A stretch of DNA of 64,000 nucleotides. Source: Chryseobacterium soli. Its GTDB lineage: Bacteria; Bacteroidota; Bacteroidia; Flavobacteriales; Weeksellaceae. Made by a program: the position numbers and the translations under genes. Each line of letters begins with the position of its first letter. The first letter of the stretch is position 1. Shown piece by piece: positions 9,134-16,706 of the stretch. Below the pieces are notes generated by a model. That model was not told the DNA's origin and ran no database searches. It saw nothing but the letters and a program-made list of their open reading frames with translations. The stretch spans positions 62,001 to 126,000 of the forward strand of contig NZ_JPRH01000005.1 of NCBI RefSeq assembly GCF_000737705.1. The letters run 5' to 3'.

Positions 9134-10132
9134 ATGCCAAATCCATTACCATACCACAGGAAGTTCGATGAACTCAATGAAGAGGAAAAAATACTTCTCG
9201 AGATTAACAAAAAAAGCATCGCCGATTTTGTTGAACAGTCCTCTTTGCTGAGTGACGTAAATTATGCCACTCGAAATGTTCACGCCAAAACCTATGCCGT
9301 AATCAATGGCGAATTTGTGGTATCAAATGCCCTTCCACACGAACTACAGCCCTTTTTTGAGGAAAAGAAATTTGATCTGGTAATCCGGTTTTCGAATGCA
9401 AAACCTGTTATTAATTCATCAAAAAAAGAGATTCCCGCTTATGGATTTGCGGTGAAAATAATAGATGATAAAGGGTCTTTAATTGCCAATTATCCATTGG
9501 TGAATTTTCCTTTGTTTCCGGTAAATTCTGTGAGCACGTTTTTGAAATTATTTACTTCAATTAACCAGTTTTATATTAAAAAATGGAGTCATCTTCCTTC
9601 TTTAGCCGCTCAGATGGTAAAAGTTATTCCTTCTGTTCTTAACGGTTCATTTATAAAGAGTACCCTGCATTTTATTGGTAAAAGAAATGATTTCTTTTTG
9701 TCTTTTGATTATTATTCTGTGGGAGCTTACCGAATGGGTGATTATATGATTAAGATCAAGCTAAAACCGCAGTCTGTTGAAAAGAACTTTGGAAAGAAGT
9801 TTACCACCCGAAAAGCTTTGGAAGAGTATTTCAGTACAAATGATTATACCGCAGATGTCCTGATCCAGTTTTGCAGTGATATCAAAGATCAGCCGATCAA
9901 TACACTGAATACGGAATGGAAAAATGCTCCTTTTATTAAAATCGGAGAAGTGAACATTAAAAAAAATTCTTTACCGAATCCACGTGACTGCAGCAATGAG
10001 CTTCTTTCATTTAATCCTTTTGAAAGCAAACCGTTTTTCCATCCTGTAGGGAAGATCCAAAAGCTTCGGGAGGAAGCCTACAAGGTTTCTATGCAGACGA
10101 GGACTAAGATTAATAAGCTGCTGCATGGGTGA
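9134..10132 (+). CDS. Catalase-like heme protein
   Basis: 332 aa. The order of motifs follows the catalase core: RNVHAKTYAVINGEFVV (the His corresponds to the distal His of catalases), LVIRFSNAKP, a GFAVKI stretch, and YSVGAYRMGDYMIKIKLKP, which matches the heme-binding half. It is shorter than true monofunctional catalases (about 480 aa or more) and has no dimerisation arm, like the minimal catalase-related or allene-oxide-synthase-like group. Peroxide-linked heme chemistry is plausible; catalase activity is not assured. It stands alone. Confidence 0.78.
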   Translation: MPNPLPYHRKFDELNEEEKILLEINKKSIADFVEQSSLLSDVNYATRNVHAKTYAVINGEFVVSNALPHELQPFFEEKKFDLVIRFSNAKPVINSSKKEIPAYGFAVKIIDDKGSLIANYPLVNFPLFPVNSVSTFLKLFTSINQFYIKKWSHLPSLAAQMVKVIPSVLNGSFIKSTLHFIGKRNDFFLSFDYYSVGAYRMGDYMIKIKLKPQSVEKNFGKKFTTRKALEEYFSTNDYTADVLIQFCSDIKDQPINTLNTEWKNAPFIKIGEVNIKKNSLPNPRDCSNELLSFNPFESKPFFHPVGKIQKLREEAYKVSMQTRTKINKLLHG

Positions 10133-10135
10133 TTG

Positions 10136-10176
10136 GGTGATGGTTGCTAGTTTATGGTTGTTTGGTGTTTAGTGAA
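10136..10176 (+). repeat. Short GT-rich intergenic repeat (TGGTTGTTTGGTGTTTAG type)
   Basis: GGTTGCTAG..ATGGTTGTTTGGTGTTTAGTG resembles the tract at about 55529-55570 (GGTTGTTAGTGTTTGGTTG...). Both lie just after genes. They look like a dispersed low-complexity repeat. Confidence 0.5.
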
Positions 10177-10235
10177 TATTTGAGATAGATAGATGGGGAA
10201 ATTAAAGAAATAAATAGCAGATTTTAACTGAAAAT

Positions 10236-10272
10236 AAAAAAAGGCTCTACATCTGTAAAGCCTTTCTTTTGT
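10236..10272 (-). terminator. Terminator of the Ter operon
   Basis: Stem AAAGGCT(C)TAC / GTA(A)AGCCTTT followed on the minus strand by a T-run, 17 bp after the terC stop codon. Confidence 0.85.
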
Positions 10273-10288
10273 AATTGTATGTAATATT

Positions 10289-11317
10289 TTATTCCGCTTC
10301 TTCTTTCTTATCCGGAAATAGGATGGATAAAAGAACCGAGATTACCAATACCCCACCAACAATTCCTAATGAAACCGGTGATGAAATGTGAATCCAAGGT
10401 GCAATTAACATCTTAACTCCGATGAAAGATAAGATAATGGCTAAACCATAAGGCAGTTTGCTGAACATATGGATGAAATTGGCCAGAAGGAAATATAATG
10501 ATCTAAGACCTAAAATAGCAAAGATATTCGATGTATACAGGATGAAAGGATCATTTGAAATGGCAAAAATTGCAGGAATAGAATCTACCGCAAACAAAAC
10601 GTCCGTGAATTCAATAACTCCTACTACCACTAAAAGTGGGGTTGCCATTTTAATTCCATTCTGAATGGTGAAGAATTTATCTCCGTCGTAGTTATCGGAA
10701 ACCTTCCAGAAACTTTTTACCAGCTTCGCTCCGGCTGTATTGCTGAAGTCTTCGTCTTCGTCTTCATCACCACCGCCCCAGGATTTGATTCCTGCGTACA
10801 CAAGGAACAATCCGAAAAGAGCCATCACAATATTGATTTGAACAGCTTTTCCGAAAACAGTCATTTCCGGTAAATAGGTTAAATTGATCAGTCCAACTCC
10901 GGCAAAGATGAATACCGCTCTAAATATCAACGCTCCAATAATTCCCCAGAAAAGAACTTTATGATGCAGATATTTCGGTACTTTAAAGAATCCGAAAACA
11001 AGGATGAATACAAATAAATTGTCTACTGAAAGTGCTTTCTCCACCCAATATGCAGCCTGATACTGCGTGAATTTTTCAATCGCTATCTGATGACTCTCAG
11101 GAGATCCATCGGTGTTGAAAACCCAGTACACGACTCCTGAAAATATCATAGATAATGAAATCCATACGATAGACCAGATCGTCGCTTCTTTGGAAGAGAC
11201 CTCATGACTTTTTTTATTGAATACTCCTAAATCCAGAAGTAACATGATAACGACCGTTATCGCAAATCCTACCACCAAACCAGGGTGAAGGTCTAAAATA
11301 CCTTGATGTTTTTCCAC
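10289..11317 (-). CDS. terC: TerC family integral membrane protein
   Basis: 342 aa with about nine membrane segments. Typical TerC features: acidic membrane residues in VEKALSVDNLFVFILVF and EFTDVLFAVDSIPAI (the paired D-x2-F/E motifs thought to bind metal), and FAILGLRSLYFLL. An acidic cytosolic loop (GGGDEDEDEDFSN) lies near residue 190. TerC/Alx proteins export or buffer divalent metal, in particular Mn. It is the last gene of a Ter operon whose other products are soluble, and would be the membrane partner of the TerD proteins. Confidence 0.92.
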   Translation of the reverse strand: MEKHQGILDLHPGLVVGFAITVVIMLLLDLGVFNKKSHEVSSKEATIWSIVWISLSMIFSGVVYWVFNTDGSPESHQIAIEKFTQYQAAYWVEKALSVDNLFVFILVFGFFKVPKYLHHKVLFWGIIGALIFRAVFIFAGVGLINLTYLPEMTVFGKAVQINIVMALFGLFLVYAGIKSWGGGDEDEDEDFSNTAGAKLVKSFWKVSDNYDGDKFFTIQNGIKMATPLLVVVGVIEFTDVLFAVDSIPAIFAISNDPFILYTSNIFAILGLRSLYFLLANFIHMFSKLPYGLAIILSFIGVKMLIAPWIHISSPVSLGIVGGVLVISVLLSILFPDKKEEAE

Positions 11318-11450
11318 GTAAGCTATGTTTTATTATAACAAAAGCAATAGTTGTACGGGGTACGGCTATTGCTGTTTTGTATGTATTTAATTTTAAATGA
11401 TACTTTACTCATTTTTGTATAAAGCCCATTATGACTGATTATCAGTTTAT

Positions 11451-12059
11451 TTATAGATAATTTTGCTGAACGGTCTGTATAGTCTGCTCTAATTTTCTGT
11501 CTGCTGTAGGATCTCCGATAGCGTTGAATTTCCATTCTCCGTTTCTCTTATAAAATACTCCCATTACCATTGCAACATGTCCTTTGAAAGACGCATCATT
11601 AGCAATGTCATACTTTGCAAATACTTCTCTTACATTGGTAGGTGAACCTTCATAAATACGGATAGAGGCAAAAGGAATGGTTCCAAAATCCTGTCCTTTA
11701 TAGCTGTTCAATACCATCGCAACATGTTCTACGTTAGCATCAAGCTGACTAAAATCTACCGTGATCACTTCATTATCCAGACCGTCATCTCCGTCTACAT
11801 CACCTGTTAAGTCATCTCCGCTGTGCTTTACTGAGCCGTTTTTAGATTTCAGGTTACCGAAATAGATTACTTCGGTAACGTTTTTATTTGAATCGTAAAG
11901 AATACAGCTTCCGTCTAAGTCTACCGCTTCTTTTTTAGTTCCAAAGAGACCTTTTTTCTCAATTGCACCCCAGTTGATCCCAACACAAGCCTGCGTAAGG
12001 TCTGTACCGTTTTCTTTCTTCAGATTAATTCTTTGACCTTTTTGTAAGTTAATAGCCAT
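11451..12059 (-). CDS. TerD family calcium-binding stress protein
   Basis: 202 aa. N-terminus MAINLQKGQRINL is the family signature. Acidic calcium-binding loops are visible (KHSGDDLTGDVDGDDGLDNE, near 85-105), followed by VDFSQLDANVEHVAMVLNSY and a second GHVAMVMGVFYKRNGEWKFNAIG. TerD proteins are soluble and act in tellurite, phage and stress phenotypes of Ter loci. This copy lies between TerC and the 313-aa unknown. It is longer and more diverged than the second TerD in the operon and lacks the usual DLDAS loop (reads DLDGSC). Confidence 0.9.
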   Translation of the reverse strand: MAINLQKGQRINLKKENGTDLTQACVGINWGAIEKKGLFGTKKEAVDLDGSCILYDSNKNVTEVIYFGNLKSKNGSVKHSGDDLTGDVDGDDGLDNEVITVDFSQLDANVEHVAMVLNSYKGQDFGTIPFASIRIYEGSPTNVREVFAKYDIANDASFKGHVAMVMGVFYKRNGEWKFNAIGDPTADRKLEQTIQTVQQNYL

Positions 12060-12133
12060 TTTTTTATGTTTAGTTATTATTATTCATTTTTGTGAAAAGA
12101 ATAAGCACTTCATCTGCTCCTATTTCTCTTTCA

Positions 12134-13075
12134 CTAATTATTTAAATTCAGATTAAGCATTGCCCGAAGGATATTGGTTTCTTCATTGAAATCGAATATT
12201 TTGCTCATGATATCCATATTTTCCAGATTCCGAAGATAATCTTTTAATACAGATTCTACTTCAGCCGGCAGGGTACGTTTTTTTTCATTCATAGTCTGCT
12301 CCAGATATTCATTTTTCTTTTTCAACTGATTAATGATTGTCGTCTGATTGGATTGATTTTCTGAAATATCCAGTTTCTCAAGCTGCTCATCTATTAAGTA
12401 CATCTTTTTTTCTTCTACATTAAAAATAAAATGGTCATCCGACTGAAAAATTTTAAAGAGCTCATATTCATTTCTCCCGATAAGATAGCCGCATACAAAA
12501 CGTACTTTAAAGTTCTGTATATTCAGCCTGCCCAACAGTTTCCTTTCTATTTCATAGTCCTGATAGTGATAAGACGGCAAAGGACCAGATTTCAAAAGTT
12601 CTTCATCTGCTTCCCGGTAAAATTCAGTCGCATATTTCTTATTAAAATACAGGACATTATTCCAATCTATGGTGAAGCGCTCTTCCGTAAGATCTTTATA
12701 CAGATTGGCAAGATGTTGGGAAAATATACCACTGTACATTTTCCGGTCTGTCTCAAAACTGTCGACCCTTCTTTCTTCAAAATTGACGACGTATCTGTTG
12801 TTGACATCAATTTCATTGATCACCGCCAGCATATCACTTTCTTTCTGCCTTTTAATCTTTGTCAGCAATTCTATCAGACTGTCTGTATACTGAAGGTGAA
12901 AAAGTTCAAGTTTACTGTAATCCAAAGCCTTATTTTCCTGAAAGAGATTGTGTATAATATCGGTTTTGATGTAAATGGATATTATATCAATATTTTCAAA
13001 AAAATTAGCAAGAAGTTTAAGCTTTGTTACTCTTCTTTTGCTTTGAGACATTATGGCTACAGCTTCATCATCCAC
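12134..13075 (-). CDS. Unknown protein of the Ter operon with a C-terminal coiled coil
   Basis: 313 aa, not recognised. Mainly helical and charged; a likely coiled coil lies at about 245-285 (QSNQTTIINQLKKKNEYLEQ). An alternative start at residue 9 (MSQSKRR, 13051) is equally possible. It starts 16 bp after telA and precedes a terD gene, so it probably works with them. No membrane segment or catalytic motif is seen. A large plus-strand antisense frame here is a shadow. Confidence 0.75.
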   Translation of the reverse strand: MDDEAVAIMSQSKRRVTKLKLLANFFENIDIISIYIKTDIIHNLFQENKALDYSKLELFHLQYTDSLIELLTKIKRQKESDMLAVINEIDVNNRYVVNFEERRVDSFETDRKMYSGIFSQHLANLYKDLTEERFTIDWNNVLYFNKKYATEFYREADEELLKSGPLPSYHYQDYEIERKLLGRLNIQNFKVRFVCGYLIGRNEYELFKIFQSDDHFIFNVEEKKMYLIDEQLEKLDISENQSNQTTIINQLKKKNEYLEQTMNEKKRTLPAEVESVLKDYLRNLENMDIMSKIFDFNEETNILRAMLNLNLNN

Positions 13076-13091
13076 CTTTATATCCTATTAA

Positions 13092-14174
13092 TTATGCTCT
13101 GACGTTTGCTTTTAATTCGCTTTCCAATGTTTGTAAGTCCTGATCCAGTTTTCTTCTGTTTTCTGCACCCTGCTTCTGGATTTGTTTCACTTCGTTCAGC
13201 GTGTTGATCAACATTGAAGTGGTTTCTTTCAATGTTTCTACCGATACAATAGTCTGCTCATTGGCTTTAGCTACATTCACTGAATTCTGTCCCAGACGTT
13301 CTGCATTTTTTCTCAGAATTTCTTCTGTCGTAGAAGATACTTTCTGCTGGATCTCAATATTCTGCTGCTGTCTATACATCGCCACCGCCAGTGAAAGCTG
13401 GTTTTTCCAAACCGGTAATGTAGTGGTAAGGATGGTTTGCGCTTTTTCAGCAATAGAAACGTTATTATTCTGCACCAAACGGATCTGCGGAAGTGACTGC
13501 ATCATGATCACACGTACGACTTTAAGATCAGCCATTCTTCTGTCTAATCTCGCAATAAAATCTCTTTTATCGGCAATCTGGTAATCCTGGTAATTCTGCG
13601 GGGCAGCTTCCATTGTTGCAAGTTCTGCAGAAGCTCTTTCCATTCTTACATTTCCGGCAATAACAAGATCTTCAATCTGCTTGATAGAATTTACATTACT
13701 CTCAAAAATAGTCTGTAAAACAGCATTATCTTTCGTAGAAGTAATGATTCCCGCATTTACTTTATGGGAAATCTGATCGATATTATTGATGATTTTATCA
13801 TATTTCGCAAACAGGTTTTCCACCTGCGTCATGATTTTCTTCATGAAAGGCAGTTTACTTAAAAAGCTCTTCATCTTATTGCCCTGAAGCTCATCTACGT
13901 CTACATAGTTAAGCTCCACCAATAGATTATTGATCAGCTCTCCTACTTCACCGGAATTCGATCTTCTTACATTTCCTAAGAAGCTGTCACTCTGGTTAGA
14001 AAGTGTTTTCTGAAGCTCAGCACCATAATTAACGATAGAACCAGGATTGGTTTCATCGATGGAATTGGCAAGCACTTCATATTTCTGGCGTTCTTCTACC
14101 TGCAGCTGGGTCAGATTGACGTTTCCGTCTTTATCTACCAGCGTCATGTTTGTATTTGGGATGATATCTGACAT
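13092..14174 (-). CDS. TelA-like toxic anion resistance protein
   Basis: 360 aa, all helical. The region LPFMKKIMTQVENLFAKYDKIINNIDQISHK and the long helix QLSLAVAMYRQQQNIEIQQKVSSTTEEILRKNAERLG are typical of the TelA/KlaA family (usually 330-400 aa). These cytosolic proteins occur in Ter loci and confer tolerance to tellurite and some antimicrobials; the mechanism is unknown. The stop of the upstream terD is 5 bp away, so translation is probably coupled. Confidence 0.9.
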   Translation of the reverse strand: MSDIIPNTNMTLVDKDGNVNLTQLQVEERQKYEVLANSIDETNPGSIVNYGAELQKTLSNQSDSFLGNVRRSNSGEVGELINNLLVELNYVDVDELQGNKMKSFLSKLPFMKKIMTQVENLFAKYDKIINNIDQISHKVNAGIITSTKDNAVLQTIFESNVNSIKQIEDLVIAGNVRMERASAELATMEAAPQNYQDYQIADKRDFIARLDRRMADLKVVRVIMMQSLPQIRLVQNNNVSIAEKAQTILTTTLPVWKNQLSLAVAMYRQQQNIEIQQKVSSTTEEILRKNAERLGQNSVNVAKANEQTIVSVETLKETTSMLINTLNEVKQIQKQGAENRRKLDQDLQTLESELKANVRA

Positions 14175-14179
14175 GTTGA

Positions 14180-14734
14180 TTATTGATAAATTGCTACAAA
14201 TTTCTCAAGACCGTCTCTCTGTCCTGCTCCTACCGCTTCAAATTTCCATTCTCCACCTCTGTTATAGATTCTTCCGAATTCTACTGCTGTTTCTATGGAG
14301 AAATCTTCGTCTAATTCATATTTTAAAATCTCTTCATTCGTATCTGTATTGAAAATTCTGATGAAAGAATTTCTTACCTGTCCAAAATTTTGTTTTCTTG
14401 CATCCGCTTCGTGAATCGTTACTACCACAGTGATTTCCTGGATTGCAGGATCAATTTTCGTTAAATCTATTTTGATCTGCTCATCATCTCCGGAACCTTC
14501 CCCTGTTAGGTTATCCCCTGTGTGAATCACCGCTTTATCAGGCGACTCAAGATTATTGTAAAAAATAAAATGGTTGTCTGAGACCAATTTTTTGTTTTCT
14601 CCTAATAAAAATAAAGAAGCATCCAGGTCAAAAGCAGTTCCTGTAGAAGTATTATTGGTATCCCACCCTAAACCTACAGTAAATTTAGGGGCGTTAATAT
14701 TTTCTCTCTGTCCTTTTTGTAAGTTAATAGCCAT
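14180..14734 (-). CDS. TerD family calcium-binding stress protein
   Basis: 184 aa, a canonical TerD. It starts MAINLQKGQRENI, then VGLGWD, the calcium loop DLDASLFLLGENKKL, HTGDNLTGEGSGDDEQIKIDL (second acidic loop) and the C-terminal FGRIYNRGGEWKFEAVG. It overlaps the start of the PRTase frame by 11 bp, which indicates translational coupling. Confidence 0.93.
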   Translation of the reverse strand: MAINLQKGQRENINAPKFTVGLGWDTNNTSTGTAFDLDASLFLLGENKKLVSDNHFIFYNNLESPDKAVIHTGDNLTGEGSGDDEQIKIDLTKIDPAIQEITVVVTIHEADARKQNFGQVRNSFIRIFNTDTNEEILKYELDEDFSIETAVEFGRIYNRGGEWKFEAVGAGQRDGLEKFVAIYQ

Positions 14735-15548
14735 AATATAATTCGGTTTTCGTTAAAGTGTTTATATTGTTTTCGTATTCTTTTATTAAATGGTAATTAT
14801 TGCTGATAGCAAGCTCCAGAAGGTCATCCATATGCTGTTTTCCAACTTTTGAGTTAAGATAATCAAATTTTTCTGAATCCAGGCCTAAAATATATTTCAC
14901 AATCCTTGTATTGAACTGAAAACTTGGCTTCAGCATTACTTCTGCGACGTGTTCCACGTTTTTTACCGCATAATAATTAAAAAAGTTTTCAATCTTGGGA
15001 TCAAGTTCAAAATTCATCAGTTCGGCATAATACAGGAAAACAAAATCCGCATTGACCTCATATTGATTCAAAATTTTATTCACTGTATATTCATGACTTC
15101 CGGTGATTTTTATATCGTCTATAAAAATACAAAGTTTTTCCTTTAAAAAATCTTTATCAATATAATAGGTATCATTGGCAATCAGATTTTTACGGTCTTC
15201 AAAACTAAGATTTCCATAATCTGTAATGTAGGTGTGATTTCTATTGATTTTTGACAACACCGTGGATTTTCTTCCTTTCTGAAATAAATAATAATCCAGA
15301 TGTTTTTTAAAGTAAAAACATAAAAAATTGGAAGCTGTCGGAATCGCCATATACGGACTCGGCAGAATTAATATCTCTTTATCTGTATGTAAAAGATCTG
15401 CATGCTTGGCAACAAATCCATCAAACAGCTCTTTAGCAAATTTCTCAGCGTACGACTTATCTCCGTACTTGAAATAGCTGTATTCTGTGGGTGAAAAAGT
15501 AAATTCATCCGCCGAATGAATGTGATGTAAGCTGTACCTTCTATTCAT
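14724..15548 (-). CDS. Phosphoribosyltransferase-like protein of the Ter operon
   Basis: 274 aa. The PRPP-binding loop is recognisable: LCIFIDDIKITGSHEYTV (two acidic residues and a T-G-S turn), preceded by a beta strand. The N-terminal part has ILILPSPYMAIPTAS. Such PRTases are regular members of Ter stress operons, where with a HAD phosphatase they are thought to make a nucleoside-like metabolite; that role is from comparative genomics, not experiment. Only 2 bp separate it from the HAD gene. Confidence 0.8.
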   Translation of the reverse strand: MNRRYSLHHIHSADEFTFSPTEYSYFKYGDKSYAEKFAKELFDGFVAKHADLLHTDKEILILPSPYMAIPTASNFLCFYFKKHLDYYLFQKGRKSTVLSKINRNHTYITDYGNLSFEDRKNLIANDTYYIDKDFLKEKLCIFIDDIKITGSHEYTVNKILNQYEVNADFVFLYYAELMNFELDPKIENFFNYYAVKNVEHVAEVMLKPSFQFNTRIVKYILGLDSEKFDYLNSKVGKQHMDDLLELAISNNYHLIKEYENNINTLTKTELYYGY

Positions 15549-15550
15549 CG

Positions 15551-16222
15551 TTATTGGTATTTTAATAAGTGTGCACTGAATCCAAAATCTTTTGCCCCTT
15601 TATAATCCGCAATGGGATTATCTCCTACATGCAGAATCTGGTGCATCGGAAGATCCTGGTTTTTCATATTATTTCTTACCTCCTGAAATACAAGAGGATT
15701 GGGTTTGGAACAATTAATTTCATCAGAATAGATATGAAAATCAATGTACTGATCCAGGTTTTCTTCAATCAGAAATTTCTTCATTGTTCTTCCTTTGATA
15801 AATCCTGTATTACTCAGAATATTAATCGTTTTTCCCTGATTTTTTATTTCCTCAAAAAACTGGTGAATATCTTCAAAAATAACAACCGGTTTGTATTCTA
15901 AAAACAGCTCTTCGCTTTTTGTGTAAAACTGATTTAATTTTTGTTTATCTAATTGTTTTACATCTACATTCAATGAACCTAAGATTAATAAATACATCTC
16001 AAAGGTATCTATATTACCTCCGACAACCTCATTAATGGTATTACACAAATCATCGTAATATTTTACGACTTTCGCAACCTCTTCAACAGGTTTGTCAATA
16101 TCAAAAAACGAGGCAAACAGCCCAACTCTTTTTGCTTTAAATTCAGGATGAGATTTTATTAAGGTGAGCCACAGATCAAAAGAAAAATGATAGTGGTTAT
16201 GAATGTCAATATCTACTTTCAA
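15551..16222 (-). CDS. HAD superfamily hydrolase of the Ter operon
   Basis: 223 aa. HAD motifs in order: FSFDLWLTLI (motif I, the nucleophile Asp and the T at +4), INILSNTGF (motif II), CSKPNP (motif III Lys), HVGDNPIADYKGA (motif IV). The helical C1 cap lies between motifs I and II. It is likely a small-molecule phosphatase and is first in the seven-gene Ter operon, with PRTase next. A consensus -7 box lies 87 bp upstream. Confidence 0.85.
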   Translation of the reverse strand: MKVDIDIHNHYHFSFDLWLTLIKSHPEFKAKRVGLFASFFDIDKPVEEVAKVVKYYDDLCNTINEVVGGNIDTFEMYLLILGSLNVDVKQLDKQKLNQFYTKSEELFLEYKPVVIFEDIHQFFEEIKNQGKTINILSNTGFIKGRTMKKFLIEENLDQYIDFHIYSDEINCSKPNPLVFQEVRNNMKNQDLPMHQILHVGDNPIADYKGAKDFGFSAHLLKYQ

Positions 16223-16308
16223 AACGGTATAGGTTAAAAGTTTTAACTCTTTCTTTAAAAAGAGTTTAGTTTTTTCATCATCAATTCGTTGAATTTTACA
16301 ATTCCTCC

Positions 16309-16316
16309 CAAAGATA
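16309..16316 (-). promoter_or_regulatory. -7 element of the Ter operon promoter (TATCTTTG)
   Basis: A perfect Bacteroidota -7 box on the minus strand, about 87 bp upstream of the HAD start. The -33 element is not clear. Confidence 0.6.
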
Positions 16317-16429
16317 AAATTTTTATCATTACGTCACAGGGTTCATCCTTTGTTTTATGATATTTTATGATTTCACAGATAAAGACGGATCGTGTCCATT
16401 ATTTCCTTTATTTCAAAAAAAATATTTTT

Positions 16430-16460
16430 TTTGATTATTTCATTTTTTTTTATAATTTCG
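16430..16460 (+). promoter_or_regulatory. Promoter of the EF-G-like leader
   Basis: TTTG (16430-16433) and TAATTTCG (16453-16460), one mismatch to TAnnTTTG, are separated by 19 bp. Transcription would start near 16467, about 14 nt before the leader ORF. Confidence 0.65.
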
Positions 16461-16480
16461 CAACCGATTAAAAATCAACA

Positions 16481-16567
16481 ATGTCAACAAAAATGATAAA
16501 TATTATTACTTTAAACAATCCTATCAGAGCTGTGTACTTTGGTAGCACTGAATATTTATCTGAATAG
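16481..16567 (+). CDS. 28-codon leader peptide of the EF-G-like gene
   Basis: ATG at 16481 to TAG at 16565-16567. The peptide reads MSTKMINIITLNN, PIRAVYFG, STEYLSE. It lies directly after a promoter and is followed 32 nt later by a hairpin with a T-run, 140 bp before the EF-G-like start. This is the layout of ribosome-mediated attenuation, as for tet(M), whose leader peptide is of similar length. CCTT just after the stop can pair with AAGG of the terminator stem and may form the antiterminator. Function inferred from layout. Confidence 0.65.
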   Translation: MSTKMINIITLNNPIRAVYFGSTEYLSE

Positions 16568-16599
16568 TAATCGACCTTTATACATCCAAAAATATATTG

Positions 16600-16629
16600 A
16601 AGGCCTTTCTATCCAGATAGGTCTTTTTT
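16600..16629 (+). terminator. Attenuator hairpin between leader peptide and EF-G-like gene
   Basis: Stem AAGGCCT / AGGTCTT (one G-T pair) followed by six T. It sits inside the transcript before the start codon at 16707, so it would stop transcription unless antitermination occurs. Confidence 0.75.
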
Positions 16630-16706
16630 GCTACCCTATTTCCCGATTCTCACATTAAAGGGATTCCATTCCAGGAATCTTAAAATCAACTATTTAATTA
16701 AAAAAA

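Noticed and set aside
12431..13102. 223-aa plus-strand ORF
   Set aside because: Antisense shadow of the 313-aa Ter operon gene; composition and lack of context argue against coding.
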